Below are positions 16,860-27,052 of a DNA stretch of 64,000 nt, piece after piece. Below the pieces are notes generated by a model. It made no database searches, was not told the origin of the DNA, and saw nothing but the letters and a program-made list of their open reading frames with translations. Made by a program: the position numbers and the translations under genes. Every line of letters begins with the position of its first letter. The stretch's first letter is position 1. Source of the stretch: Kiritimatiellaeota bacterium B1221 (GTDB taxonomy: Bacteria; Verrucomicrobiota; Kiritimatiellia; SS1-B-03-39; UBA6053); assembly GCA_029269125.1 (NCBI GenBank), contig JARHXX010000022.1, positions 1 to 64,000 of the forward strand, read 5' to 3'.

Positions 16860-17821
16860 GTGGACACGCAAACGAACCGTTGGTTGAAGTCCGAAATCTC
16901 ACCCGGATTTTTGGCAAAGTGCGGGCGGTGGATGATGTGAGTTTTGATATCTATCCCGGTCAGGTGGTGGGATTCATTGGCGAAAACGGGGCAGGAAAGA
17001 CCACGACCATGCGCATGATGGTGACTTTGGACCTTCCTGATTCGGGGACGGTGAAAGTGAAAGGTTTCGATACCGTGGGCTATCCCAATGAGGTACGGAA
17101 GCGGATTGGGTGGATGCCGGATTCCTATGGCGCTTACGATTTTATGGATGTGTCCGAGTACATGGATTTTTTTGCCCGGGCCTATGGATATCGGGGGAAG
17201 GAACGTGAATTGCGGATTGGCGAAGTGATGGCCTTCACGGAGTTGGATAAATTATCGGACCGTCCGGTGAATAAACTGTCCAAGGGGCAGTCGCAACGTT
17301 TGTGTTTGGGGCGGACCCTGTTGCCGGATCCGGAGCTGTTGATTTTAGACGAGCCGGCGGCCGGACTGGATCCGCGGGCACGGATTGAAGTCAAAAATCT
17401 GGTGCGTATCCTGGCTGCGGAAGGGAAGACCTTATTTATTTCATCCCACATCCTCTCGGAGTTGGAGCAGATGTGTGACGACATGTTGTTTATCAGCGCG
17501 GGTAAAATTGTGCATCAGGGATCTTCGGAAAGTCTGAAAGTCAAAGAGGGGCAGCCGGCAGTGGTGAAGATTCGATTGGAGGGGGCACCGGAAAAACTGG
17601 AGGAGTGGGTGACGCTGCAGGAAGGCGTCTCGTTTTTGGAACGAAACAAAAACGGGATTCGGGTCCGGGTGGAGGATGCCTCCACCGAACGGTTGATTCG
17701 CCTGTTGAAAAAATTGATCAGAGATGAATTCCCGGTTTACGGGTTTGAGCGGGAGGAAATCCGGCTGGAGGATGCTTTTGTGGATCTGCTCAGTCAGTCT
17801 GAAAAAGGAGGGGCGTTATGA
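16856..17821 (+). CDS. ABC-2 exporter ATPase, GldA-like
   Basis: The ATG at 16856 is preceded by AAGGAGGTGA and overlaps the preceding stop, giving 321 residues. Walker A is GENGAGKT (42-49), the signature LSKGQSQRL (141-149) and Walker B LILDEP (162-167), followed by a C-terminal domain typical of the ABC-2/GldA/CcmA type. It would energise the permease encoded next. GldA-like names come from gliding motility in Bacteroidetes, but in this gene context (DUF58 and VWA proteins) the substrate is unknown. Confidence 0.93.
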   Translation: MSGHANEPLVEVRNLTRIFGKVRAVDDVSFDIYPGQVVGFIGENGAGKTTTMRMMVTLDLPDSGTVKVKGFDTVGYPNEVRKRIGWMPDSYGAYDFMDVSEYMDFFARAYGYRGKERELRIGEVMAFTELDKLSDRPVNKLSKGQSQRLCLGRTLLPDPELLILDEPAAGLDPRARIEVKNLVRILAAEGKTLFISSHILSELEQMCDDMLFISAGKIVHQGSSESLKVKEGQPAVVKIRLEGAPEKLEEWVTLQEGVSFLERNKNGIRVRVEDASTERLIRLLKKLIRDEFPVYGFEREEIRLEDAFVDLLSQSEKGGAL

Positions 17822-19185
17822 ACAGTGATTCGTTAAATCCGATGGTGATCAAAGAGCTGCGTCAGGGGCTTAAATCAAAATCCTTTCTCGCCACATTTCT
17901 CGGCCTGCAGGCCGCGATGGTGCTGAGTATGTTCATTTATCTTTCCTCCGCCTCCACCAACAGTGGTATGGGGAGTATGGATTTCGCAGACGGATTTTTC
18001 TGGTTTATGCTGGGGCTGATGCTGCTGGTGTTTATGCCACTCAGAGCTTTCGGCGCACTAAATGAAGAGATAAAAGGCAATACCTTGGAAATGTTATTTC
18101 TCACCCGCATGGATGCCTGGAAAATTTCCTTCGGAAAATGGTGCGCGTTGGTGATTCAAATCTTTTTGCTGGTATCCGCGGTTTTGCCGTATCTGGTGTT
18201 GCGTTACTTTTTGGGGGCCATTGATATTGCCGGAAATTTGGAGCAGTTGTTTTATCAGATTATGGCGTCCATGCTGTTTGTCTCGGTGGGCGTGGGGCTT
18301 TCCGCCTGGACGTCCAGGATCATGCGCGGATTGATTATTATCGGTGCTTTACTTTCCCTTTATATGGTGCCCTTTTTCTTGTTAAGTGTGTCGATGTCGG
18401 GTGGGGGAAGCCGGGGGAGCTTCGCTTTGTTTGGTTGGGTGGAGGTTTTGGTGGGCATGGGGGTGGCGGGGATTCTGATGATGTTATTTGTGGAGTACGG
18501 CGCTTCCCAAATTGCCCCTCCTGCGGAAAATCACGCCCTGCGAAAACGCGGATTGGCGCTGTTGCTTTCTTTGATCCTGTGCTTATACGCCGCATTTTTC
18601 GATCAAGCGGGAGCCGGGGTGGTGATGTGTCTGGTGGTTTTAATTCCGATAGCCATTGATGCACTCTGTGAGCCTTTGATCGGGATCAAAAGTCTGTATG
18701 TGAAGTTAAGAAAATTCAGGGCCGCCCGCTGGTTGTTTTATCCAGGCTGGGTGAGTGGTTTTCTGTTCGTCTCCCTCCTGTTTTGGACCTTGTTTACGTT
18801 GCTCGTATGCCTGGAAGGAGATGAGGATATTTGGCTGATCGGTCTGGTGGCATACAACACCCTGATCTTCCCCTTTGCCTGCATCCGCCTGTTTGCGGCT
18901 TTAGGCCGAAAAGCTTTGGTAACCTATTTCAGTGTGCAAGTGCTGAGTTTCGCATTTTGTCTGCTAATGATTTTTCTTGAAGAAATTCACTTTATTTCAA
19001 ATTTTATTGTCCTGGGGCACCTGGTGCCGATGTTGGGGTTTTTCGTAATCGCAATTGAAGATGTTTCTGATTTCCATCCTTGGCTGCTGTTTTTCCCCAC
19101 GGCGGTTATGCTGACGCTTACTTTGGTCAAGGCATGCAGGCCTCTCATGCAAATGCAGTACTTGAGTAAAGGAGAAGAGGGTTGA
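17818..19185 (+). CDS. ABC-2 type permease
   Basis: This 455-residue integral membrane protein has about 12 hydrophobic segments and starts with NPMVIKELRQGLKSKSFLAT, the characteristic N-terminal opening of ABC-2 permeases of the GldF/NosY type. The AFGALNEEIKGNTLEMLFLT segment is also typical. It overlaps the ATPase stop by 4 bp and ends overlapping the DUF58 gene (TTGA). With the upstream ATPase it forms an exporter. The extra C-terminal membrane segments may reflect fusion of a second permease half. Confidence 0.9.
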   Translation: MNSDSLNPMVIKELRQGLKSKSFLATFLGLQAAMVLSMFIYLSSASTNSGMGSMDFADGFFWFMLGLMLLVFMPLRAFGALNEEIKGNTLEMLFLTRMDAWKISFGKWCALVIQIFLLVSAVLPYLVLRYFLGAIDIAGNLEQLFYQIMASMLFVSVGVGLSAWTSRIMRGLIIIGALLSLYMVPFFLLSVSMSGGGSRGSFALFGWVEVLVGMGVAGILMMLFVEYGASQIAPPAENHALRKRGLALLLSLILCLYAAFFDQAGAGVVMCLVVLIPIAIDALCEPLIGIKSLYVKLRKFRAARWLFYPGWVSGFLFVSLLFWTLFTLLVCLEGDEDIWLIGLVAYNTLIFPFACIRLFAALGRKALVTYFSVQVLSFAFCLLMIFLEEIHFISNFIVLGHLVPMLGFFVIAIEDVSDFHPWLLFFPTAVMLTLTLVKACRPLMQMQYLSKGEEG

Positions 19186-20051
19186 CCGCGGATCCGCTTT
19201 CGGCACGGCGTTTGGATGCCCGGAAATGTGCGGGTCATCTGCGTTTAAGTTTGCGGGAACGAAGCTGGCAGGGATCCCAGGGGAACTGGGCCGGCGCGGG
19301 CACTGGAAGCTCCATCGATTTTCAGGATCACCGTCCGTATATGCCCGGAGATGATCCTCGCTATATCGACTGGGCGGCCTATGCGCGGAGTGGTCAGACC
19401 ATTATGAAACTGTACCGGGAAGAAGTGAGCCCCCGCATTGATTTGGTGTTGGATGTGTCCCGTTCCATGTTTTTTGATCCGGCCAAAGCTGAGCAAAGTC
19501 ACCGGGTGTTTTTTTTCTGCATGGAGAGTGCCCTTTCGATTGCGGCCGCTTTAAAAGTGTTTGTGATTTGCGGATCCGATTTACAGCTGATTCCGTTAGA
19601 GCAGGCGATGGATCCGATGTGGCAACCGGAAACCGCAGCGGGGGCCGAGACCGTCCCGGGTTTGGAACAAATTCCTTTCCGGCCCCATTCCATGCGCATA
19701 TTGATAAGTGATTTGTTGTTTGATGTTCCGCCAGATCCTCTGCTTTCAGTGCTCAGCGCCCAGAAAGGGAATGGGGTGATTTTTGCGCCCTATCTGGAGA
19801 AAGAGCAAAATCCTGACTGGTCGGGGAATATGGAATTGCTGGATTGTGAAACCGGGCGGAGCCGGCGTCAACGGGTGGATGCCGGTTTGTTGCAACGGTA
19901 CCGCATGGCCTATGCCCGTCACCTGCAATCCTGGCAGGAAAGCAGTCGACGTTATCAGGTGCGCATGTCGCGTATCCCCTGTGGTGTAGATTTGGCGGCG
20001 GCGCTGGAGTCTGAAAGCTTGCCGCAAGGGGTGGTGGAAACATGGGGATAA
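19182..20051 (+). CDS. DUF58 family protein
   Basis: The 289-residue cytosolic protein starts at TTG 19182, overlapping the permease stop and preceded by AAAGGAGAAG. It carries the DUF58 signature DFQDHRPYMPGDDPRYIDWA and a VWA-like strand LVLDVSRSMFFD at about 88-99. DUF58 proteins usually sit with MoxR ATPases and BatA/VWA membrane proteins in envelope-stress or chaperone-like systems. Here BatA and VWA genes follow, but no MoxR gene is in the operon. Its 3' end overlaps the next gene by 10 bp. Confidence 0.93.
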   Translation: MTADPLSARRLDARKCAGHLRLSLRERSWQGSQGNWAGAGTGSSIDFQDHRPYMPGDDPRYIDWAAYARSGQTIMKLYREEVSPRIDLVLDVSRSMFFDPAKAEQSHRVFFFCMESALSIAAALKVFVICGSDLQLIPLEQAMDPMWQPETAAGAETVPGLEQIPFRPHSMRILISDLLFDVPPDPLLSVLSAQKGNGVIFAPYLEKEQNPDWSGNMELLDCETGRSRRQRVDAGLLQRYRMAYARHLQSWQESSRRYQVRMSRIPCGVDLAAALESESLPQGVVETWG

Positions 20052-21802
20052 GCTTTGCCCATCCCGCCGCCTTGTGGGGGCTCTTGGGATTGCCGGTGAT
20101 TCTGGCCATTCACTTTCTGCAAAGCCGGAACCGCCGGGAGGAAGTAAGCAGTTTATTTCTGTTGGAACTCCTGCCGGAGGAAACCCGTAGCGGGGCAATT
20201 TTCAGTTATGTAAGAAACGGACTTCAGTTGTGGATGCAATTGTTGGCGGTGGTGCTTATCACCGTGCTGATGGCCCGGCCGATGCGCCTGCGGGAGGAGT
20301 CGGTACAGACCATCATGGTGGTGGTGGACAGCTCGGTTTCCATGAGGGCTTTCGGGGAAGAATTGAAAAATGAAATGGATCGGATGAGTACCGCGCTGGA
20401 AAAGACGGCGGGGCGGTCGGAATGGTGGCTTCTGTATTCTGATTCAGGACGGCCCGGGCTGGCGAAGGCCGTTTCACCTGAGCAATTTTCACAATCCCTC
20501 GAAATTTTTGATCCGCTAAGCGGACCTCATTCCCCGCGTGCGGCCTTGATGCGGGCGCGTCAACTGGCGGGACCTGAAGGGTTGGTGATTTATGTGAGCG
20601 ATCATATTCTGGACCGGCCGCCCGCGGGAGCGGTGGCGGTTTCGCTGGGGCATCCCATTTCAAACATGGCATTTACAGGGATGACGATTGAAGGGAATCG
20701 ATGGACCGCATCGGTACTTTTATTTGGAGGAAAATCGGAGGGCGGAGGTCATAGCTCGGAAGAGACGAGTCATGAAGTACAGGTTTATATCAATGGCGAA
20801 CTGTCAGATACGGTGCCGGTCCAGCTTTCACCGGGAAGGCTGGGGCAAATTTCGGGAGAGTTGCCTGCTGACTTTGAAAGAGGGCGGTTGGTGTTGGCTG
20901 AGGATGGATATGATTTTGACAATGGTTTGCCCTTTGTGAAACCCAAGGTGAAACCGCTAAATTTCTCGGTGGCGTTCAAGCGAGCGGATCAGATAGCCTG
21001 GGCTGAAAAACTGATGGGGACCTTGCCCGGAAGCCGGAAAAATGATCCGGCGGTGTTGGCCTGGCGGGAAGGGTGGCCGTTGAAACCCGATCCGGAGGTG
21101 CCGGCGGAGATTTGGTGGCTCAATGGTGAGGTTACCGCAGCCTTTGCCCCCGCGGTTCCGGGGGGGGATTCTTTGGCGGAGGGATTGCGTTGGGAGGGGT
21201 TTTTGGCCTTGCCCTACACCGGCTTTCAGGTGCTCCCTTCAGACCAGGTGCAACTGTGGATGGGAGAGCATCCACTGGTGATTCGTCGTGAAAGTCCGGC
21301 AGGAACACGACTGATGATGAACTTTGATTTGGCGGGCAGCAATGCCATGCGTTTCCCTTCCATGCTGTTATTGCTTCACCGCTTTATGAAAGAACAACAG
21401 GATTTGCAACCGCTTCCCTTCAGCACCCAGTTGGAAACGCGGCAATTGTTACCGGTTCAGCCCGGCGTAAACGAAGTCTATCAGACCCGGTTTGAAGATC
21501 TGGCGGGGAATATATTGGAAGGCGAGATCCGCTTCGGGCAACGCGCAACTGCGCCGGAAAAGCCGGGGTATTTCACGGTGAAAAACGGGGAAGAGCTGTT
21601 GATGCGGGCCGGGGTGTTTGCCGGGGATGTGGCGGAAGGAAACTTTGCCAAAGCCCGCCCACAGCCTTTGCCGCAAGAAGTGGTGACCACCCGGCGGGAG
21701 CGGAACAGTCAGACAGATTTTCTGATGCCCCTGTGGTTTATATTGCTGGCAGGGGTGCTGACTTTGGCGTGGTGGAGTGAGAAAGCTGGAGAACGCGCAT
21801 GA
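20042..21802 (+). CDS. BatA/VWA-type membrane protein
   Basis: The 586-residue protein starts with the BatA-like N-terminus (FAHPAALWGLLGLPVILAIH, then the FLQSRNRREE turn) and a second helix near 60-75. A VWA-like domain follows with IMVVVDSSVSMRAFGEEL at about 91-108, giving a DxSxS MIDAS. The periplasmic region is beta-rich, and a C-terminal helix (FLMPLWFILLAGVLTLAWWS) anchors it. It is coupled to the DUF58 gene by a 10-bp overlap and to the next VWA gene by 4 bp. It is probably a membrane scaffold binding Mg2+-dependent partners. Confidence 0.88.
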   Translation: MGISFAHPAALWGLLGLPVILAIHFLQSRNRREEVSSLFLLELLPEETRSGAIFSYVRNGLQLWMQLLAVVLITVLMARPMRLREESVQTIMVVVDSSVSMRAFGEELKNEMDRMSTALEKTAGRSEWWLLYSDSGRPGLAKAVSPEQFSQSLEIFDPLSGPHSPRAALMRARQLAGPEGLVIYVSDHILDRPPAGAVAVSLGHPISNMAFTGMTIEGNRWTASVLLFGGKSEGGGHSSEETSHEVQVYINGELSDTVPVQLSPGRLGQISGELPADFERGRLVLAEDGYDFDNGLPFVKPKVKPLNFSVAFKRADQIAWAEKLMGTLPGSRKNDPAVLAWREGWPLKPDPEVPAEIWWLNGEVTAAFAPAVPGGDSLAEGLRWEGFLALPYTGFQVLPSDQVQLWMGEHPLVIRRESPAGTRLMMNFDLAGSNAMRFPSMLLLLHRFMKEQQDLQPLPFSTQLETRQLLPVQPGVNEVYQTRFEDLAGNILEGEIRFGQRATAPEKPGYFTVKNGEELLMRAGVFAGDVAEGNFAKARPQPLPQEVVTTRRERNSQTDFLMPLWFILLAGVLTLAWWSEKAGERA

Positions 21803-24444
21803 TCCATTTTGCGCATCCTGAAGCTTTTCTTTTGATTCCGCTTTGGGGGCTGGGTTGCTGGTGCTTGCCCAAGGCCGGGTTCCTGAAACCTTTGAGGATT
21901 CTATTATTGTTGTTGGTGATGTTGGCGTGGGCGGATCCTTTTTTGAATCGGACCCGTGACGGCTTGGATCTTTGGGTGTTGAATGACATGTCGCTTTCCG
22001 CCAGCGAAAGTGTGCAGCCGGGGATGGCCGAGTTGGAATCGCTTCTGAAAGAATCCAAGGGGCGGAACGATGAGTTGTTTTTTGTGGATTTTGCCGATGA
22101 AGCCATTGTCCGGGATCCGCTGTCGGCCGCGGTGTTGGGAGGGAGGAAGGACAGCACGCGCATTGGAAATGCACTGCAGTTCACGCTTTCCCAGTTAAAG
22201 GAAAACCGCAATGCCCGCCTGCTGTTGGTGTCGGATGGTTTTTCGACGGATCCACTGGATTTGGCCGGGGACCGTCTGTTGGCTGAACAGGTGCCGCTGG
22301 ATATCAGATTAATGGCGCCGGAGTTGTTACAGGATGTGCGGGTGGAACGGATTGATGCACCTCTGCGGACGGGAAGGGGAGATCCTTTTCTGGTGGAAGC
22401 ACGGATTTTGGGACCTTCGGGCGGTCAAGCGGAAGCCGTGTTGATTCGGGACGGAATTGAATTAAATCGGCAAACCATTGTGTTTCGCAGGGGGGAAGCC
22501 CGGGTGAAATGGACGGCGCGATTGATGCAGAGCGGTTCCGCAAAGTTTGAAGTGGAAGTGAATGCGGAGACGGATGCGTATGTGGATAATAATCGTCAAG
22601 TTCATTGGGTGGAGGCCGGAGGGAAATCAGGCATTTTACTGTTGAGCGCTTATGAGGATGATCCTCTGGCCACGATCTTAAAGGCGGATGGCAAAGAGGT
22701 GAAACATCTCACCCGTTTCGAAGATTTAAACGAAGGAAGCCTGAGCGGGGCGGGGTTGCTGTGGATTCACAATGTGCATGCCGCGGATTTACCGCAAAAG
22801 TTTTTGCAAGGGGTGTCTTTCTATGTGCGGGAGCAGGGGGGGGGACTGATTATGACCGGAGGGAAATCCAGTTTTGGTTCCGGGGGATATTTTGAATCGC
22901 CGGTGGATGACCTGTTGCCGGTATCGATGGAGCTTAAAGAGGAGGACCGGAAACTTTCAGTGGCCATGGCCATTGTAATGGATCGTTCGGGCAGTATGTC
23001 TGCGGGCACAGCCGGGGGCATGAGTAAAATGGAACTGGCCAACTCGGGGGCGGCGCGGGCGATTGAATTAATGGGGGAGATGGATGCAGTGACGGTGTTT
23101 GCGGTGGATACGGCGGCGCATGAAATTCTGCCTTTGAGTCAGGTTGGTAAACATCGGGGAAAACTTACCAGTATTGTTCGGCGGATTCAAAGTACGGGTG
23201 GGGGCATCTATGTGTTTAACGGATTGGAAGCGGCCTGGGCGGAACTTAAGAATGCGCCACAGGAGACGCGACACATTATTTTATTTTCGGATGCGGCGGA
23301 TTCCGAGCAACCGGAAGGGGTCGGCAGACTGATCAAGGAAATGGTGGCGAACAATACCACGGTTTCGGTGATTGCTTTGGGACGGCCCGGTGATCCGGAC
23401 GCGCCGTTTTTGGAGCAAATTGCCGAAGACGGTCAGGGTCGATTGTTTTTTAATGAGGATGCGAACACGTTGCCGGCGGTGTTTGCCCAGGAGACGGTTT
23501 CAGTGAGTCGTTCGATTTTTTTGGAAGAGCCGGTTGGGGTGGAGGCATTGGCGGGTTGGCAGGAATTGGCCGCGGTTTCGCTGGACTGGCCGGGACAGGT
23601 GGACGGCTACAATCTCAGTTATTTACGCGAGGGGGCTTCGGAGTCTTTACGGAGTATGGATCGTTATGCCGCTCCCTTGTTGGCGCATTGGCAACGGGGC
23701 TCCGGTCGGGTGGCGGCGGTGAGTATGCCGCTGGGGGGCGCCTTTTCTGAAACCCTACGCGCCTGGCCCCAATATGGTGATTTTGTGCGTACCCTCGGAC
23801 GCTGGTCTCTGCGCGGGGATGTGCCTCCCGGACTGGCCCTGCGCTTACAGCGTATCGGTGAAACGTTGCGGGTTCAGCTGTATGCGGATGAAGTGTGGCA
23901 GGCCCGATTTGCGGAAGAGGCGCCGGAATTGATTACCATGTCCAACCTGGAGCCGGAGGCCCGGCCGCATGTCTGGAGGCGAATTCAGCCGGGTTGGGTG
24001 CAAACGGATTTACCTTTGGTTGCTTCCGAGCGGATTCAGGGTGCGATTCGTATGGGTGACCACGTCTTGCCGTTTGGACCGGTCAATGGCATGGCCGGGG
24101 CGGAATGGGAAATGAACCCGCAAATGGCCCAACAGGTTCGCATGCTTTCTGAGAGAAGTCATGGGGTGGACCGGGTGGATTTGGCCGGTATTTGGGACAG
24201 TCCGGGGCGCAAAAGTTTTCAGGGGACCCGGCATTTGTGGTTGTGGTTGTGCGGGGGATTGTTTTTGGTGGAAGCCATATGGAGTCGGGTGGGCGGACAG
24301 CGGATTCAGTGGGGGATCCGCAGTGCGCCCAAGGACGTAAAAGAAGTCCCTCCGTCGAAAGCGCAGGCCTCAAAAGCGACAGTGACGGAGGAGGCGCCCG
24401 CACCCCGGAGCGCGTTCAGCCGGGCGAAAGATCCCCGACGCTAG
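21799..24444 (+). CDS. VWA membrane protein with GATase-like region
   Basis: This 881-residue protein has N-terminal helices (FLLIPLWGLGCWCL, PLRILLLLLVMLAWADPF), a first degenerate VWA-like domain (LDLWVLNDMSLSASES), then a GATase-1-like stretch (LLWIHNVHAADLPQKFLQGV and GGGLIMTGGKSSFGSGGYFE). A full VWA domain follows with MIDAS IVMDRSGSMS (Asp395) and HIILFSDAADSEQPEG. A final helix lies near 805-825 (HLWLWLCGGLFLVEAIWS) before a charged tail. This VWA plus GATase architecture is common in PVC bacteria beside BatA and DUF58 genes. It closes the operon, and its exact role is unknown. Confidence 0.88.
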   Translation: MIHFAHPEAFLLIPLWGLGCWCLPKAGFLKPLRILLLLLVMLAWADPFLNRTRDGLDLWVLNDMSLSASESVQPGMAELESLLKESKGRNDELFFVDFADEAIVRDPLSAAVLGGRKDSTRIGNALQFTLSQLKENRNARLLLVSDGFSTDPLDLAGDRLLAEQVPLDIRLMAPELLQDVRVERIDAPLRTGRGDPFLVEARILGPSGGQAEAVLIRDGIELNRQTIVFRRGEARVKWTARLMQSGSAKFEVEVNAETDAYVDNNRQVHWVEAGGKSGILLLSAYEDDPLATILKADGKEVKHLTRFEDLNEGSLSGAGLLWIHNVHAADLPQKFLQGVSFYVREQGGGLIMTGGKSSFGSGGYFESPVDDLLPVSMELKEEDRKLSVAMAIVMDRSGSMSAGTAGGMSKMELANSGAARAIELMGEMDAVTVFAVDTAAHEILPLSQVGKHRGKLTSIVRRIQSTGGGIYVFNGLEAAWAELKNAPQETRHIILFSDAADSEQPEGVGRLIKEMVANNTTVSVIALGRPGDPDAPFLEQIAEDGQGRLFFNEDANTLPAVFAQETVSVSRSIFLEEPVGVEALAGWQELAAVSLDWPGQVDGYNLSYLREGASESLRSMDRYAAPLLAHWQRGSGRVAAVSMPLGGAFSETLRAWPQYGDFVRTLGRWSLRGDVPPGLALRLQRIGETLRVQLYADEVWQARFAEEAPELITMSNLEPEARPHVWRRIQPGWVQTDLPLVASERIQGAIRMGDHVLPFGPVNGMAGAEWEMNPQMAQQVRMLSERSHGVDRVDLAGIWDSPGRKSFQGTRHLWLWLCGGLFLVEAIWSRVGGQRIQWGIRSAPKDVKEVPPSKAQASKATVTEEAPAPRSAFSRAKDPRR

Positions 24445-24555
24445 CGGGATGGAGTGGGTTCCGGTGGGAGCAACGATGTCCCGGTGTTCGTATATTCAGA
24501 TCGTTGTGTATCTAATTTTGTTGATTTTTGTGGCTCAATATTTGAGGTCTTACCC

Positions 24556-24861
24556 ATGAGCCTTAAAGATTTTCTTGCACATTGTACCGCGAACCGAGCA
24601 CCCAACCCCGAATGGCGTCCTGCCCTGCAGGCGTTGTGGCATGCGGAAAAAGGGGAATGGGAGATGGCGCATGACAAATGTCAGGAGGGGGATGTAAAAG
24701 AAGGCGCCTGGGTGCATGCAAACCTGCATCGGGAAGAGGGGGATCTGGCCAATGCCGGATACTGGTATCATCGTGCGGGGAAGCCGGAAAGCCGGCAGAC
24801 GATTGTTGAGGAAAGGCATGAAATCATTACGGTTTTACTGGGGGATGATCCCTCCGCCTGA
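24556..24861 (+). CDS. Conserved small protein (TPR-like, ~100 aa)
   Basis: The 101-residue protein starts at ATG 24556; an upstream in-frame extension to 24454 has non-coding character. It has the pattern ALWHAEKGEWEMAHDKCQEG ... EGAWVHANLHREEGDLANAG ... YWYHRAG, which I recognise as a conserved hypothetical family in several phyla with a short helical-repeat look. It is cytosolic with no catalytic motif. It stands alone between the VWA operon and the convergent maltose operon. Confidence 0.8.
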   Translation: MSLKDFLAHCTANRAPNPEWRPALQALWHAEKGEWEMAHDKCQEGDVKEGAWVHANLHREEGDLANAGYWYHRAGKPESRQTIVEERHEIITVLLGDDPSA

Positions 24862-24886
24862 CCCCGGGTTGTGAAAATACCTTTGT

Positions 24887-24948
24887 TTATAAAAAACAAC
24901 GCTGGGTGATTGGGGGGGGATGTTGTCTCATGTAGGTTGCCCCCCCCA
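24887..24948 (-). terminator. Possible end of the maltose operon
   Basis: On the minus strand TGGGGGGGG (24940-24948) and CCCCCCCCA (24911-24919) can pair around a 20-nt loop. A T-rich stretch (GTTGTTTTTTAT) follows after about 14 nt. The spacing to the T-tract is long for a standard intrinsic terminator, so this is tentative. Confidence 0.35.
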
Positions 24949-24979
24949 GGATGCCCCGGAATACCCCTGTACGCCAGGT

Positions 24980-26116
24980 TTACAGGACTTGTTCGGTCTT
25001 CGGATCAAACAGGGAGCATTTATCCAAATTCAGGTAGAGGGTGACTTCTTCGCGGCGTTTAAACAGGCGGTCATTTTGGATTCTTCCGATGACCCGGTGC
25101 TGGGCCATTTCCAGATGCAGCAAGGTTTCTGCGCCCATGGGTTCGGCCAGGCTCACGGGTGCGGTCATTACAGCTTCATTTTCACACTGGGACCGTTCGT
25201 TAAGATGTTCGGGACGCATACCAAACACAATTTTGCGGTTGCCTAAGGTTTTTGCTTTTTCGGCGAGAGGGCCTTTGAGTTGGATACGGCCCAGGTGGTG
25301 ACCGGATCCGCCTTCCTCGATAAAAGTGACTTGCGCATCTTGTATCTGCAATTCCCCATGAATGAGATTCATGGGCGGACTGCCGATAAAACTGGCCACA
25401 AACATATTCTCAGGTTTTTTGTACAAGGTGAGGGGGTCGGCAACCTGCATGATTTCCCCTTCGTTCATCACACAAATCCGGTCGCCCATGGTCATGGCTT
25501 CCACCTGATCATGGGTGACATAAAGGATCGTGGTGCCCAGACGTTCGTGCAGATTGGAGATCTCGGTGCGCATTTGCACCCGCATTTTGGCATCCAGATT
25601 GGAAAGAGGTTCGTCGAACAAAAAGACTTTCGGGTCGCGGACAATGGAGCGGCCTACTGCCACGCGTTGACGTTGTCCGCCGGAGAGCGCTTTGGGTTTT
25701 CTGTCCAACATCTCGGTGAGTCCTAAAATCTCAGCTGCCTTCTGGACCCGTTTTTTGATTTCCGCTTTGGGCACTTTATTCAGCTGCAGGCTGAAAGCCA
25801 TATTGGTGAATACGGAAAGATGGGGGTAGAGGGCATAATTTTGGAAAACCATGGCGATGCCACGATCTTTGGGTTCCAATTTGTTTACCACGGTTTCACC
25901 GATGGAGATGGTGCCTTCGCTAATATCCTCCAAACCAGCGACCATGCGCAAGGTGGTGGATTTTCCGCAACCCGAGGGGCCGACGAGGACCATGAATTCT
26001 CCATTTTCAATTTCAAGATTGATCCCTTTCACCGCGGTAAAGACCGGTTTGCCTTTGCCGTCGAGGTAGGTCTTTTTCAGTTGTTTAATTGAGACGTTTC
26101 CATTGGTTTTAGCCAT
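24980..26116 (-). CDS. malK: Maltose/maltodextrin ABC importer ATPase MalK
   Basis: The 378-residue ATPase energises the MalFGK2 importer. Walker A is GPSGCGKS (46-53), the signature [15 protein letters not shown] from 144 and Walker B FLFDEP (165-170). The segment [20 protein letters not shown] and the C-terminal TOBE/regulatory domain (about 240-378) match MalK/UgpC. Position as the last gene of lamB-malM-malE-malF-malG-malK supports MalK over other CUT1 ATPases. In E. coli MalK also restrains MalT and is inhibited by EIIA-Glc, but no MalT is seen here. The intergenic gap to malG is 33 bp. Confidence 0.95.
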   Translation of the reverse strand: MAKTNGNVSIKQLKKTYLDGKGKPVFTAVKGINLEIENGEFMVLVGPSGCGKSTTLRMVAGLEDISEGTISIGETVVNKLEPKDRGIAMVFQNYALYPHLSVFTNMAFSLQLNKVPKAEIKKRVQKAAEILGLTEMLDRKPKALSGGQRQRVAVGRSIVRDPKVFLFDEPLSNLDAKMRVQMRTEISNLHERLGTTILYVTHDQVEAMTMGDRICVMNEGEIMQVADPLTLYKKPENMFVASFIGSPPMNLIHGELQIQDAQVTFIEEGGSGHHLGRIQLKGPLAEKAKTLGNRKIVFGMRPEHLNERSQCENEAVMTAPVSLAEPMGAETLLHLEMAQHRVIGRIQNDRLFKRREEVTLYLNLDKCSLFDPKTEQVL

Positions 26117-26149
26117 TATTTTAGATTCCTTAGGTTTAAATAGGTTCAG

Positions 26150-27052
26150 TTATTCTTTTACGCCGCCGGCGGTGAGGCCACTGACCAGGAAACGCTGACA
26201 GATGATAAAGAGGACGGTGATAGGGATGCCACTTAAAACCGCGAGAGCGGAGAAGCGTCCCCAAAGTTTTTGCTGTTCGTAGAGGAAGGAATTCGCACCT
26301 ACGGCCAGTGTCCATTTTTCGCCGGTTTGCAGTACCACGGATGCCACAGGGTACTCCGACATGTAACTGATGAAGGAGAGGATGAATACGACTGCAAATA
26401 TGGGCGCACTCATGGGCAGGAGAATCATGATAAAGGCTTGGAACGGGGAGGCGCCGTCGATGCGTGCGGATTCCTCAATGCTGGTCGAAATGGTTTCGAA
26501 GTAGCCTTTAATCATCCAAATATAGATTGAGACCCCGCCCAGATAAATCAGGGTGAGACCCGCATGGGTGTTAAGCCCCATACTGGGGGCAAACTGTCCA
26601 ATGAATTCCAGAATGGTATAAAAGGCGACCAGTGCCAAGACCATGGGAAACATTTGCAGAATAAGCAGCCCGGTCATGGTTTGTTCTTTGAAGGCAAATT
26701 TCATGCGGGCAAAAGCGTATGCGCAGGTGCCGGAGAGGAGCAAAATACCGAAAGAGGCGATGACCGAAATTTTAATTGAATTCCAGAACCAGAGGATGGG
26801 AACCACGTCGGCTTTGATGATTCGGGTTTCACCGGTGGTTATATTCACCACTTCCTCATGGGGAATACCCAGCACATATTTCCAATGATTCAAACTGATC
26901 TCAGTAGGGAAGAGTTTGCTGGGCGCAAAATGGCCCCGACTGAATGAAGATGCAATCACCGTTAGAAACGGGGTCATAATCATCAGGATAAATAAAATCA
27001 GGAAGAGATGTGCGAAAAATTTTCTCGTCTTAAGTTTGGTTTCGAGGTTCAT
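26150..27052 (-). CDS. malG: Maltose importer permease MalG
   Basis: The 300-residue inner-membrane permease has six predicted helices and the coupling loop [21 protein letters not shown] periplasmic P1-like loop near residues 40-85 ([20 protein letters not shown]) and the C-terminal [10 protein letters not shown] closely recall E. coli MalG, whose C-terminal tail inserts into MalK. The ATG overlaps the malF stop by 4 bp. Confidence 0.95.
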   Translation of the reverse strand: MNLETKLKTRKFFAHLFLILFILMIMTPFLTVIASSFSRGHFAPSKLFPTEISLNHWKYVLGIPHEEVVNITTGETRIIKADVVPILWFWNSIKISVIASFGILLLSGTCAYAFARMKFAFKEQTMTGLLILQMFPMVLALVAFYTILEFIGQFAPSMGLNTHAGLTLIYLGGVSIYIWMIKGYFETISTSIEESARIDGASPFQAFIMILLPMSAPIFAVVFILSFISYMSEYPVASVVLQTGEKWTLAVGANSFLYEQQKLWGRFSALAVLSGIPITVLFIICQRFLVSGLTAGGVKE

